Positions 1-8,539 of a stretch of DNA of 64,000 nucleotides are shown piece by piece. The notes beneath the pieces were generated by a model that worked only from the letters and a program-made list of their open reading frames with translations, was not told the DNA's origin and did not search any database. A program made the translations under genes and the position numbers. The stretch lies in the IMG/VR virus record IMGVR_UViG_3300020596_000020, positions 1 through 64,000 of that record, one strand, 5' to 3'. This DNA comes from a virus. How positions within the stretch are numbered: position 1 is the stretch's first letter; each line of letters begins with the position of its first letter.

Positions 1-566
1 GCGAAGACGGCAGCACCGACCGCACCCGCGGTCCGCACCATGCCCCACGAGAATCCGTCCGAGTGAGCGGAGCCGTCTGATGCGTCCTCCCACGTGCAGG
101 CGCCCTGAAGCACACCGGGGACGACCGCAGCAGAATCCGAGATGAGGAAGAGGATAAGCGAGTCATTGACCGTCGTAGTAAGGACCGGCATCGCCACGCG
201 AGCAGCAGAATTGCTCGCAGTGCGGTAGCCCGCGCCTGCGCCACCCGTCCCATTGAAGGGCGTGGCCGTGTTCACATCACGAATTGACAAGAGGTGAACG
301 TTTGCCGTCTCTGCGATCGTATACGTGAACGTCGGATCGGTCTCGGCCGCTCCGGCGATCTTGTACAAGATCGCCAGGTTGCTCGTGTTGGACACACTGA
401 AGAGCTGAGTCCAGCCAGCCAGGGACCACGCTTGCGTCGTTCCGGTGTCTGCCGAGAGGATGGCTAGAAGTAGGTCGTTCTCGGCGTGGACCGGAAGCGT
501 CGCGACAATTGTTGTAGCGCTCGTTACCGTGCCGTAATTGAACGTCCAGTCACGAATCGCCGGCAT
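1..566 (-). CDS. Virion-type protein, 3'-truncated by the window edge
   Basis: An open minus-strand frame starts at the ATG at 564-566 and runs off the left edge without a stop (188 codons visible). The product begins MPAIRDWTFNYGTVTSATTI and is rich in Thr, Ala, Ser and Gly, with an alternating beta-strand pattern. It sits 3 nt downstream of another large beta-rich protein. This composition and position fit a phage tail, fibre or decoration protein. The C-terminus is outside the window and no enzyme motif is visible. Confidence 0.75.
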   Translation of the reverse strand, partial: MPAIRDWTFNYGTVTSATTIVATLPVHAENDLLLAILSADTGTTQAWSLAGWTQLFSVSNTSNLAILYKIAGAAETDPTFTYTIAETANVHLLSIRDVNTATPFNGTGGAGAGYRTASNSAARVAMPVLTTTVNDSLILFLISDSAAVVPGVLQGACTWEDASDGSAHSDGFSWGMVRTAGAVGAAVF

Positions 567-569
567 AGA

Positions 570-2924
570 TCACGTGTCTCCGGTTCGAATCGCTGTCGTA
601 GAACCTCCGCTTGATCCGAGAGTACCAACGGTTTCAAACGTCTTGATCGGCGTGCCTCCGCCGTCGCGAACTCGAACGAAGAGGTTACGATCTGCGAGGT
701 AAACGCCCGTGAACGACGCAGTGGCTGCGACTGCCAACAAGTCAACATAGGAGATGAAGATGCTGTTTCCGGCTTCCACGGCGCCACCAGTAGCGGGGTC
801 AGCGACGAAGTTGGTCGAGCCGATCGTGAACGTCGAACCCGTGTAGGACGTGTACGCGACGCGCCGGAAGATTCCGCTGTTGAGCTGAATGCGGATTGTG
901 CCTGTCGAGGGCGTGTCCGTGGGGATGGCCGAGGTGCAGACCACTGCCAGGACGCCGGCGCCGTTGAGCGTCGTATTGAGCCGGAGCTGGCGAGGGTCTT
1001 CGCTCGCGACAACCGTGCCGTTGACGGCGGCCGTGGCGGCTGACGTTCCGCCAGTGATCGTCGAGTTGTCGACGGGCGGCGACCCAGTGAGGAGACGGAT
1101 CTGTATCCGGCCCGTCGTGCCGTCGTCAGTGAGTGCGGAGAGGTACCCTGTACCCGCTGGGCTCGTGAACGTGAGCGTCTCTCCGAGCTGGAACGGGCCG
1201 CCGGCCTCCGCGTCGTACGCGAACGAGTAGCCGAGGGGTGCAACAAGTGTGCGATCCTCGCCGGAGATGAGACCTCCAACAGTGAATGTAACGTTGTTTG
1301 GCGGTACACGGAGGGTGCCGTCGAGGTCCGTGACCTTGTCTGAAGCGGACAGGTCAGATGTTTCAACGCCAAGGCCGTATGCTCCGATGAGTGCTGTACC
1401 AGTGGAAGCACCAACAGAGGGCGTCGCAACAGTTCGCTCGGTGACTGTCACGTTGACCATGCATGTGGCAGCCGATGTCCCGCCAGTGATGACTTGATTA
1501 TCTGTGGGCGCGACTCCTGTGAGTAGCTGCATCCAAAGCTTCGTGCCTGCCGTGGTGCTGTTGATGGCGAGGAGCTGCCCCGTGCCACCCGTCCACGAGA
1601 GCGCTTCCACGGCAGCGAAGGTGCCGGTGGGCGTGTCGATCACAACCTCGTGCGTGACTCCGCGGAAGACCTCGCCGGGGATGCCGTACTGCTTCGGGCT
1701 CGCATAGACCTTGAAGTACAGGTCGTCCGCTGCCGTTGCCGTCCACGTAGCCACGACGAGCTGAGAACGGTTGCCTGTGTGGGTGCCGGTCGCCGCGAGG
1801 CCCTGGATCTGGACGTAGTTCGAACCGTCGCCGACCGCTTTCTCGAACGTGATCGTGTAGTTCGTCGAGGCCAGCATCTCGAACTGCGTGAGGAATGCGA
1901 TCTCGTATTCGATGTATGCAGTCGTTAGTTTCGAAACGTCGAAGTTGACAGAAGTCGCAAGCGCCGCGGCAGTGGGGATGGACGACGTGCCGAACGTACC
2001 CGAGTGAGCGTAGAGCTTTGCCGTGAGGTTACCCGTGGGTGAACCCGTCTTCTTCATTTTCACACGTACGCGTGTCAAATATTGCGCGTTTACGCCGTTG
2101 ACGAAAGACTGTGCCTGCCCGATGACAGTTGCGTTGCCAACCTGAAAGTCTGAACCAGAGTCCGCGCATGAGCTCTCGATCGTAGATTCACGGTGAAGCC
2201 ACTTGTGGCGCTCGTAGAACTGGTTGATCGAGAGTGCGGCCCTGTTCCACTCCGCGTAGTACGGCTCGTTGACGGTGTCGTTGTTCACATCAAGGAGCCG
2301 GTAGCCCTGTGTGTTCGTGATCGTCGTGTAGCCGCGAATGGAAGCCTCGGCGGTCGCGTTGTTCAGGTCAGCTGCGTACGTGAGTGCGAGAACGTTGTTG
2401 CCTCGCGACGTGCCGTTGATCTTGAACTCCGAATAAGTGAAGCCGGTCGAACGTGTCTGCCCGACGAGACGGCGACCGTCGATGTCCGCTCCGCTCGTGC
2501 GCGTCTTGAGCATGAAACGATGCGAGATACCAGCTGCCGAGTCGGCGTTGATGCCTGTGTCCCAGAAGTTCGGGTAGGCAGGCTTGCCGTTCTGCAAGAT
2601 CTGGAGCGGCGTCCCAGTAGCGGCGAACATGAGGATGCCGTCATAGATGTCGGCACCGCTGTTCTGGATGATCGACCCGTCGAACAAGTGCTGCGCTGCG
2701 GTATCGTCGATGTTGTACGGCGTGTTCAGCGTGATGATGTTGTCGGTCGAGCGCTCCGAGGCCGTCGCATCCGTGATGTCGAGGATGTCGTTGCCAGCGG
2801 CGGCGGCGTCATCCATGAGGTCACCGAGCCAGCGGTGCAACGCGATGACGGTGTAGTTGCTGGTCGTCCCCGTGTATCGAATTTCACCGTTAGCGGCGAC
2901 ACTGAAGTCATCTGCGATTGCCAT
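570..2924 (-). CDS. Large beta-rich virion or tail-appendage protein
   Basis: 784 aa, ATG start at 2922-2924. The protein is rich in Thr, Gly, Ala and Asn, with no transmembrane segment or catalytic motif. Its second half holds an internal duplication: an LLTGxxPxDNxxITGGTSAAT segment occurs twice, each copy preceded by a similar Gly-rich strand. That suggests repeated beta domains of the kind used in phage fibres or baseplate appendages. It lies directly upstream of the truncated 1-566 gene (3 nt gap), so the two are probably co-transcribed. The structural role is inferred from composition and context. Confidence 0.75.
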   Translation of the reverse strand: MAIADDFSVAANGEIRYTGTTSNYTVIALHRWLGDLMDDAAAAGNDILDITDATASERSTDNIITLNTPYNIDDTAAQHLFDGSIIQNSGADIYDGILMFAATGTPLQILQNGKPAYPNFWDTGINADSAAGISHRFMLKTRTSGADIDGRRLVGQTRSTGFTYSEFKINGTSRGNNVLALTYAADLNNATAEASIRGYTTITNTQGYRLLDVNNDTVNEPYYAEWNRAALSINQFYERHKWLHRESTIESSCADSGSDFQVGNATVIGQAQSFVNGVNAQYLTRVRVKMKKTGSPTGNLTAKLYAHSGTFGTSSIPTAAALATSVNFDVSKLTTAYIEYEIAFLTQFEMLASTNYTITFEKAVGDGSNYVQIQGLAATGTHTGNRSQLVVATWTATAADDLYFKVYASPKQYGIPGEVFRGVTHEVVIDTPTGTFAAVEALSWTGGTGQLLAINSTTAGTKLWMQLLTGVAPTDNQVITGGTSAATCMVNVTVTERTVATPSVGASTGTALIGAYGLGVETSDLSASDKVTDLDGTLRVPPNNVTFTVGGLISGEDRTLVAPLGYSFAYDAEAGGPFQLGETLTFTSPAGTGYLSALTDDGTTGRIQIRLLTGSPPVDNSTITGGTSAATAAVNGTVVASEDPRQLRLNTTLNGAGVLAVVCTSAIPTDTPSTGTIRIQLNSGIFRRVAYTSYTGSTFTIGSTNFVADPATGGAVEAGNSIFISYVDLLAVAATASFTGVYLADRNLFVRVRDGGGTPIKTFETVGTLGSSGGSTTAIRTGDT

Positions 2925-2969
2925 GTTGGATACTTACCTGTCACGACGATTGTAATGTGACCTTGACGA

Positions 2970-3230
2970 TCAAAGCTGTGTTGTGCTCGCAATCTTTTCG
3001 AACGAGAATGATTTCATCGCCTCTCGCATGTCGGACGTCGTGAAAGATCCCGAGGTCCAGTGGCGGAAGCTACTGCCACGGTGCTCAGAGTTGTTTCCGT
3101 CATCCAAAACGAAAAACGTGTAATTCGTTCCAAAACCCCAGCTTAACTCGCGAATCTCAAGACAGATCAAGACACGAGCATCGTGGAGAGAAGTTTGATA
3201 GACGTCGCCAACATGTGGCAAGCAAGTCAT
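2970..3230 (-). CDS. Small unknown protein with GxVY motif
   Basis: 86 aa; the start overlaps the stop of the upstream gene by 4 nt (ATGA), so translational coupling is likely. The N-terminus carries VGDVYQTSLHD followed by a hydrophobic strand. The same G-x-V/I/L-Y/W pattern opens several other small proteins in this window (for example at 26966, 27485 and 41760). Function unknown; a small beta-barrel fold is a guess. Confidence 0.65.
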   Translation of the reverse strand: MTCLPHVGDVYQTSLHDARVLICLEIRELSWGFGTNYTFFVLDDGNNSEHRGSSFRHWTSGSFTTSDMREAMKSFSFEKIASTTQL

Positions 3231-3469
3231 AGCAGTCGGAAGTACTTCGCGTCAGCGAGAATGCAGCCGATGCCCTCCGAACAGACGACCAGGGCGGCGT
3301 ACGTGCAATTGAAGGCTAAGTCCTCGTCGTCAAGCACATCGATCACTCCGCAGATGTCACCCGGCGTGAGAACGGAAGTCACCATGACGAGCGTGTCGTC
3401 GTCGTCGGACGAATTGTACCACATTTTAGTAGGCCACAGATGCGTGTGCTTAACCACAAGCAACGTCAT
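3227..3469 (-). CDS. Small unknown acidic protein
   Basis: 80 aa from the ATG at 3467-3469. A longer frame to 3508 exists, but its first codons lie inside an 8-bp hairpin (3486-3506), so the internal ATG is preferred. The protein has an Asp run (SSDDDD) followed by LVMVTSVLTPGDICGV. It overlaps the next gene by 4 nt. Function unknown. Confidence 0.6.
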   Translation of the reverse strand: MTLLVVKHTHLWPTKMWYNSSDDDDTLVMVTSVLTPGDICGVIDVLDDEDLAFNCTYAALVVCSEGIGCILADAKYFRLL

Positions 3470-3485
3470 GCACGGCTCTAGTCTA

Positions 3486-3506
3486 GGCACCCAGGAAGTG
3501 GGTGCC
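3486..3506. repeat. Perfect inverted repeat
   Basis: The 8-nt arms GGCACCCA and TGGGTGCC flank a 5-nt loop, just upstream of the small gene starting at 3469. There is no T-run on either side, so it is not a typical intrinsic terminator. It could be an RNA hairpin in the leader or an operator. Confidence 0.5.
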
Positions 3507-3571
3507 ACTCACATTGCTCGCAATTCCAATCAAGCCACGCATCTTAACGATGTTGTAATCATGTACTTGAA

Positions 3572-3820
3572 TTACTTCCCTGGAGTGCACTCATATCCCC
3601 ACACCCAACCGGAGAGTTTCACGTTGTTGTGAACAAGCTCCACCATGTATGCTGTTTTTCCCTTGTCGGCGTTCTGGATGACACCAAGCACGGTTGCCTT
3701 GGTGTCGTACTCGACGATGGCGCCTTCCTGCATGGTCTGATCGAGCAGACGCTTCCCATCTTCGGAGATGCGACGAAAACGCGAACCAGACACGATGATG
3801 ATGTTGTTACCGGGCTTCAT
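3572..3820 (-). CDS. Small unknown protein
   Basis: 82 aa from the ATG at 3818-3820, one base after the stop of the GIY-YIG gene. The longer frame to 3952 would run deep inside that gene and is not favoured. The start MKPGNNIIIVSGSRFRRI and the end KLSGWVWGYECTPGK suggest a small beta-rich fold. It lies downstream of groEL but lacks the mobile-loop pattern of GroES. Function unknown. Confidence 0.6.
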   Translation of the reverse strand: MKPGNNIIIVSGSRFRRISEDGKRLLDQTMQEGAIVEYDTKATVLGVIQNADKGKTAYMVELVHNNVKLSGWVWGYECTPGK

Positions 3821-3821
3821 G

Positions 3822-4580
3822 TTATTCTTCTTTCCAATAGCGTTTTGCGACAATGTTGGCAACGTGACCTTTGGAAACGCCAAACTCGATTGAAAGCTGT
3901 CGATAGCTAATCCGAGTTGGATCCGCTTGAGGCAAGTGTCGCGTGTGATCATAACATAGTCGAATTTCGGTTACCTGTTCACGTGTCAGACAAGCGTTCG
4001 GGTGATTTTCAGCTGCTTGATGCATGCCATTTCGTTCACCACTCACAGCTTCGCCTATACGTTTACGTGTCACCTCAGAATGTAACTTTCCATATGCGTG
4101 ATGTTTTGCACCACTCATGGATTCACTTTTCTGACGTTTCCATTCGTCTGAATGAGTATGTCCAAAGAAGGGATTGGAATTTCCCATCATCATTTCGCTG
4201 ATTTCAGGTCTTTTCTTCCCATACATTGGGTTGTTGCTCCCTGATCTCGCCTCTATCCATTCGCGCGAAGGTTTCCATCCGGTGGCTCCTTCGCCACCGA
4301 CAGTGAGATTTGCTCCCCAGGATTCAGACTCAGAGCTTTCGTGTGTCTTGAACTTCGCGATGAAACGGATTTCTTCTGTGAAGGCGTATGCTTCATCTTT
4401 TGTAGCAAGCACGACTTCGCGTCGTCGGCCGTATTTGCGAGTGATATTTTTCCAATAGACGTTACGTTCAGATCTTTGAACCCGTGAAAGTGTACCCTTC
4501 CCGACATAAAATGGTCGAGGCGTATTTTCAAGCGTCCAATCCACGTAGACAAAGAAGATGTTATTCCTTGACAGGCTCAT
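3822..4580 (-). CDS. GIY-YIG homing endonuclease with NUMOD3 motifs
   Basis: 252 aa from the ATG at 4578-4580, which overlaps the last 20 nt of groEL. The N-terminus has the GIY-YIG core as FFVYVDW followed by PFYVGKG. The middle contains several NUMOD3-like DNA-binding repeats (NNPMYGKKRPE, GNSNPFFGHTHS, HHAYGKLHSE), and the C-terminus has a helix-turn-helix (YRQLSIEFGVSKGHVANI). This is the architecture of a free-standing phage homing endonuclease that cuts an allele lacking it. It is closely similar to the plus-strand genes at 6267 and 20427. The track frame extends upstream inside groEL, but homology begins only at MSLSRNN. Confidence 0.9.
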   Translation of the reverse strand: MSLSRNNIFFVYVDWTLENTPRPFYVGKGTLSRVQRSERNVYWKNITRKYGRRREVVLATKDEAYAFTEEIRFIAKFKTHESSESESWGANLTVGGEGATGWKPSREWIEARSGSNNPMYGKKRPEISEMMMGNSNPFFGHTHSDEWKRQKSESMSGAKHHAYGKLHSEVTRKRIGEAVSGERNGMHQAAENHPNACLTREQVTEIRLCYDHTRHLPQADPTRISYRQLSIEFGVSKGHVANIVAKRYWKEE

Positions 4581-6231
4581 GCACAATTGCGTCCAAAAGT
4601 AGGAAAATGCCGGCGACGCTAGAAGCGTTCCGGAAGGCGCATCGCGACACCTTGACGGGGTCGATGATGCCTGCCTTGCGAAGATCCTTGATCTCACCGA
4701 CGGCAGCGTCCCAGCCGACGTTTGCGGTCGGATCGCTTCGATACGCCAAACTGTTCATCCTGTCACAGACGACGTCGGGTGATTGTCCCGCGTTCTCGAC
4801 GATGCGTCGAAGAGGAGCCTTGCAGGCGTCGAAGACAGCCTTCCATCCACAAGCAACGGCACCCCCGTCGGCGAGGATCTCCTTGACATCTTCGTTGTAC
4901 ATCTGAAGATCGTGTTGGATCTTGAAGAGTGCTGCGCCGCCACCTGGGACAACGCCTTCTTCAAGCGCTGCTTTTGCAGCGTGAAGTGCGTCTTCCAGCC
5001 TGTACTTGCGTTCAACCAGTTCGAGCTCGGTGGCGCCACCGACGCGCACGATGGCCGCACCACTGGAGAGCTTGGCGAGGCGTCGACGAACGGCGTCTGT
5101 TTCTTCCTTCGAAAGGGTGGCGTCGTCGATCTGGCCGCGCAGTTCTGTAATGCGCTCAGCAACACGATCGCTAGCGTCTGCGCGACCGACGATGGTGGTC
5201 ACCTTGGAGTCGACAACCACCTTCTTTGCGTGACCGACATGAATCAGCTTGGTCTCGTCGACCTTGCGACCACTGGAATGAGTGGGATGCTCGCCGCCGA
5301 CCAGCGCGATGAGATCGCGCATCTGAGCGTCGCGGTCGGAGCCAGCCCCGGGGAGTTTGACCGCAACGACACGCAGATTCGCTTGAGCTCGGTTGAGCAC
5401 GAGGCCTTGCATGGCATCCCCATCGATCTCGTCGGCGACGATAAGCAGCGGCTTCTGAGCCTTGTTGCAGTCCTCGAGCAGCGGGATGAGCTCCTTTAAG
5501 GAGGACAGCTTACGATCGGTGATGAGGACGACACAATCCTCGTAAGATGCGCGCATCTTCTCCTGATCTGTGACAAAGTACGGGCTGAGATAGCCTCGGT
5601 CAAAGCGGAGGCCTTCAACAATCTCGAGAGTCGTCGTCGCCGACCGCGCGTTCTCGACAGCTACGACTCCGTCGACGCCGGTCTTGTGCACCGCACGCGC
5701 AACGAGCTCACCGATCTCGACGTCTCCGTTGGCACTGATCGTCGCGATGTCTCTCAGCGCCTCTTCGGTGTTGATGGGCTCCGCGATACTCGCGAGCTCT
5801 TTCAAGACACGCGCGGTCGCCGCGTCCAGTCCTCGCTTGATGTCCGAAGGCTCCATGCCGGCTGCGGCGTACTTGATGACGCTGTTGACGAGCGCGCCGG
5901 TGAGCACACTAGCTGTCGTAGTGCCGTCACCGGCCTCGTCGTTGGTGCGACTAGCAGCCTCACGAACGAGCTGAGCTCCCATACGTTCGGCGGGATCGAC
6001 GGGATCGACCGCCTTGCTGACCGTGACGCCGTCCTTGGTGACGACAGGCGACTCGCCCTCCTCACCCTGGATGATGACGCACTTGCCACGCGGACCCATC
6101 GTGGCACCCACGGTGTCCACTGCGAGGTCTAGACCCCTCTTCAGGGGTCCTACCGCGTCCTTGCCACGCAGGATGACCGAACGCCCAACGCGCGGCCGGC
6201 CAGATTCCTTCTTGAACATTCCGTCGAACAT
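4561..6231 (-). CDS. groEL: GroEL-type chaperonin (Hsp60)
   Basis: 556 aa, about the length of bacterial GroEL. It carries the chaperonin signatures TVGATMGPRGK, the ATP-binding NDEAGDGTTTASVL, the LEDALHAAKAALEEGVVPGGGAAL region with the hydrolysis-linked Asp of EDALH, and GIIDPVKVSRCAFRNAS near the end. The equatorial, intermediate and apical domains all appear present. It lacks the Gly-Gly-Met tail and ends HEPVKE. No GroES-like gene is visible in the window, so it either works with host GroES or alone, as reported for some phage chaperonins. Its likely job is folding virion or replication proteins. Homing endonuclease genes sit at both ends. Confidence 0.97.
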   Translation of the reverse strand: MFDGMFKKESGRPRVGRSVILRGKDAVGPLKRGLDLAVDTVGATMGPRGKCVIIQGEEGESPVVTKDGVTVSKAVDPVDPAERMGAQLVREAASRTNDEAGDGTTTASVLTGALVNSVIKYAAAGMEPSDIKRGLDAATARVLKELASIAEPINTEEALRDIATISANGDVEIGELVARAVHKTGVDGVVAVENARSATTTLEIVEGLRFDRGYLSPYFVTDQEKMRASYEDCVVLITDRKLSSLKELIPLLEDCNKAQKPLLIVADEIDGDAMQGLVLNRAQANLRVVAVKLPGAGSDRDAQMRDLIALVGGEHPTHSSGRKVDETKLIHVGHAKKVVVDSKVTTIVGRADASDRVAERITELRGQIDDATLSKEETDAVRRRLAKLSSGAAIVRVGGATELELVERKYRLEDALHAAKAALEEGVVPGGGAALFKIQHDLQMYNEDVKEILADGGAVACGWKAVFDACKAPLRRIVENAGQSPDVVCDRMNSLAYRSDPTANVGWDAAVGEIKDLRKAGIIDPVKVSRCAFRNASSVAGIFLLLDAIVHEPVKE

Positions 6232-6266
6232 GCGACGGATCTTAGTCGCTTGTCTAAGTTCGTTCT

Positions 6267-6925
6267 GTGGTATTCTTCACTTACATTGATTGGACGACTG
6301 AGGAAATTGCGCGCGCTTTTACGTCGGCAAAGGTAACGAATCACGTGTCAGAGAGCGAAAGAGAAATCTGTATTGGTAGCGGGTAGCTGCGAAATATGAG
6401 CACGTTCGTGAGGTCGTGTTCGCAACAAAAGACGAGCGTATGGCTCTTGATTTTGAGATCGAAATGATCGCCGTGCACAAAACATATCGCTTTGATAACG
6501 CTGATCGATGGTGATGTAACTTCACTCGCGGAGGCGATGGAACTAGCGGTCATCGACATTCCGAAAAGCATCGAGCAAGTATGAGCGGTGAAGGCAATCC
6601 GTTCTTTGGCAAGAAGCATTCACCTGAACAGATTGTCAAATGGAGTGAATCGCGCTTGGGAGAAAAGAGTTGGCAGTATGGTAGGCGTGGCTCTGACTGT
6701 CACAACTATGGGCGCAAGGACACACCAGAACAACTTGCTTTCAAGCGTGAGCTTATACTTGGTGAAAAGAACATCAATGCCAAATTGACGCAGACAAAGG
6801 TCGATCGAATCCGTTTGCTGTACGCCACTAACGAGCATACTCAAAAGGAGCTAGCGGCGATGTTTGAAGTCTGCGGAAGCACCATCTTCAAGATACTTCA
6901 TTACGAATTGTGGCCTAAAGTTTGA
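6267..6925 (+). pseudogene. Decayed GIY-YIG homing endonuclease
   Basis: Plus-strand translation gives a clear relative of the 3822 and 20427 endonucleases: VVFFTYIDW, then FYVGKG, REVVFATKDE, FTRGGDGTSG, NUMOD3-like GEGNPFFGKKHS and a C-terminal helix-turn-helix (KELAAMFEVCGSTIFKI). Reading it needs a one-base shift in the T-run at 6317-6320. Two in-frame stops follow: TAG at 6377-6379, where relatives have Lys, and TGA at 6512-6514, where relatives have Gly. Only the NUMOD3/HTH part (from about 6581) remains open, to TGA at 6923. It sits upstream of groEL on the opposite strand. Sequence errors are possible, but three lesions in one selfish gene fit decay. Confidence 0.85.
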
Positions 6926-7178
6926 GGAAAGAATACACAGGGACCACACCTTGCTCCCAAGCGATCGCGATGGAACCCTTGAGGTAGTCTGCCAACATTC
7001 GAAAAGCCAGACGACGCACGTCAGCGTCAGTGTGAGTGGCAGCCAAGCGACGCAGCTTCCGCTCCGCGAGGTCGACGACGTTCGTCGCGTCCTCCGTCGT
7101 CAGAAATGTCGACACGTGCACTTGGTAAGCACTCCGTGTGCATGCGTTACTCTTCCTCTTTACCATCGCGAACGTCAT
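6915..7178 (-). CDS. Small unknown helical protein
   Basis: 87 aa from the ATG at 7176-7178 (MTFAMVKRKSNACTR). A longer frame reaches 7274 but would overlap the end of the phosphoribosyltransferase gene. The middle is predicted helical (ATNVVDLAERKLRRLAATHTD). It overlaps the end of the convergent endonuclease pseudogene by 11 nt. Function unknown. Confidence 0.55.
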   Translation of the reverse strand: MTFAMVKRKSNACTRSAYQVHVSTFLTTEDATNVVDLAERKLRRLAATHTDADVRRLAFRMLADYLKGSIAIAWEQGVVPVYSFLKL

Positions 7179-7258
7179 ACATCTCCTAGTCGGTAAGTAC
7201 CGGTTCTGAAAGAGATGCCAGTCTTGAAGAAGAGCGCTTTGACTGTCGCGATGCGGTT

Positions 7259-8476
7259 TCACGCTGTCGCCCACATATGATGCGCTTGCTCGGGGGTAAG
7301 ATCATCGCCATACAGTCTCACGATACTATCTGTGTCGATGTCTCTGAGCTCGACTTCGGCCGGGCTAGCCTTCATCACCTCGAAGACTTCGGCGGCCTCC
7401 ACACCGTACTTCATGGAGTCGGACATCGCCATCAGCATGCTGCCAATCTGGAAGAGATCAACGGCAAACTCATCTGCCAAGCGCCCCGTGTCAGTGATAA
7501 GCTTGTCTAATTCAGGAGTCGCGACGTGTGCTTGTGTCGCGGCTGACTTCTTCTTCTTTACGAAGTGCATCATTTTGAAACCAGCCGCAAATAACGGCTT
7601 GAGGCCCGCGGCTCGCACTCGTTTTGCCACATGGTACGGCGTCCAGCCGCTGTCGACATTGTCGTCGACGATCAAAATCTTAGACCCGATCGCCAGGTCG
7701 TCGTCTATGATGTCATCAAAGAAGTTGAAGAATCTCTTATGACCTGTGTTGACGTTTACCCCTCCAGCCATGGTCGGCTTCTTCCCGGCCGCGATCAGGT
7801 TTCTCGCGTATCTGAGCTCGTTGCTCAGCACGACTTTGGCTGCGTCAAGATACTCGCTCGACGTGACTAGCCTCTTCACACCTTTTACCTTGATCATCAG
7901 CGGCTCACCGTTGCCGTTCGCCTCTGTGGAGCGTATCATGTCCTCGTACGCCGCCCATTCGTCAGCATCCCACGTGAGATTCATATTCATGGTCTTCTTG
8001 ATCATGGACTGATACGGCACGTTGAACTTCGTTGCCACCATTTTTGCTAGCGCCGCGGCCATGTCGTGACTGCTGTCGACGCATGAAACAACCACGACTC
8101 CCTCGTCCTCGAAGTGTCGAAAAATTTGGTCGGCCATGATCTCAATCACGATCTCAGACGCGTCAGGATCCGCTTTAAGCGTCAGAGGCGCGATCTTAGA
8201 GTCGCGACTGCCGTACTTTACTGTCGATATGACCTCAAACGGGTCCAGCTTAGAAAGGCGTTCTAGACGCGTGTGGGACGGCATCATCTTACGCTGACGG
8301 AACGGTGTATAGATCTTCTCATTATGAAGATTAGACACCTCAGACTTCGGCGTGAGCGAGAACATGATGTCTTCGGCCGACAGAATGAGCTCCTCGCGAG
8401 GTGACTCTACCTTCTTTGGCGTCTCATCCTCCAAGAGAACGAGTTGAATCAAATCGCGTAGCTCGTCTAGATGCAT
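7259..8476 (-). CDS. Phosphoribosyltransferase-fold protein
   Basis: 405 aa. Residues 268-280 (LIVDDNVDSGWTP) match the PRPP-binding loop of type I phosphoribosyltransferases, where two acidic residues precede a small loop. The preceding VVVVSCVDSSHDMAAALAKMV fits the fold's first strand and helix. About 100 N-terminal residues come before the domain and start with LRDLIQLVLLE, similar to a motif found at other N-termini here. The substrate cannot be told from sequence. It lies upstream-to-downstream with an AAA+ ATPase and a DNA glycosylase, all on one strand. Confidence 0.75.
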   Translation of the reverse strand: MHLDELRDLIQLVLLEDETPKKVESPREELILSAEDIMFSLTPKSEVSNLHNEKIYTPFRQRKMMPSHTRLERLSKLDPFEVISTVKYGSRDSKIAPLTLKADPDASEIVIEIMADQIFRHFEDEGVVVVSCVDSSHDMAAALAKMVATKFNVPYQSMIKKTMNMNLTWDADEWAAYEDMIRSTEANGNGEPLMIKVKGVKRLVTSSEYLDAAKVVLSNELRYARNLIAAGKKPTMAGGVNVNTGHKRFFNFFDDIIDDDLAIGSKILIVDDNVDSGWTPYHVAKRVRAAGLKPLFAAGFKMMHFVKKKKSAATQAHVATPELDKLITDTGRLADEFAVDLFQIGSMLMAMSDSMKYGVEAAEVFEVMKASPAEVELRDIDTDSIVRLYGDDLTPEQAHHMWATA

Positions 8477-8539
8477 GCCTCGTAACTACGTGTGGAAGCC
8501 GCGACGGTCGCGTCGCGACCGCGGTTGAACTTTGATCTA

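Noticed and set aside
2193-2960. 255-codon plus-strand frame and other frames inside 570-2924
   Set aside because: They are antisense or out-of-phase shadows of the large virion protein, with Arg/Val/Ser-biased translations.
3572-3820. GroES candidate next to groEL
   Set aside because: Length is near that of GroES, but the mobile loop and the typical beta-barrel motifs are absent.
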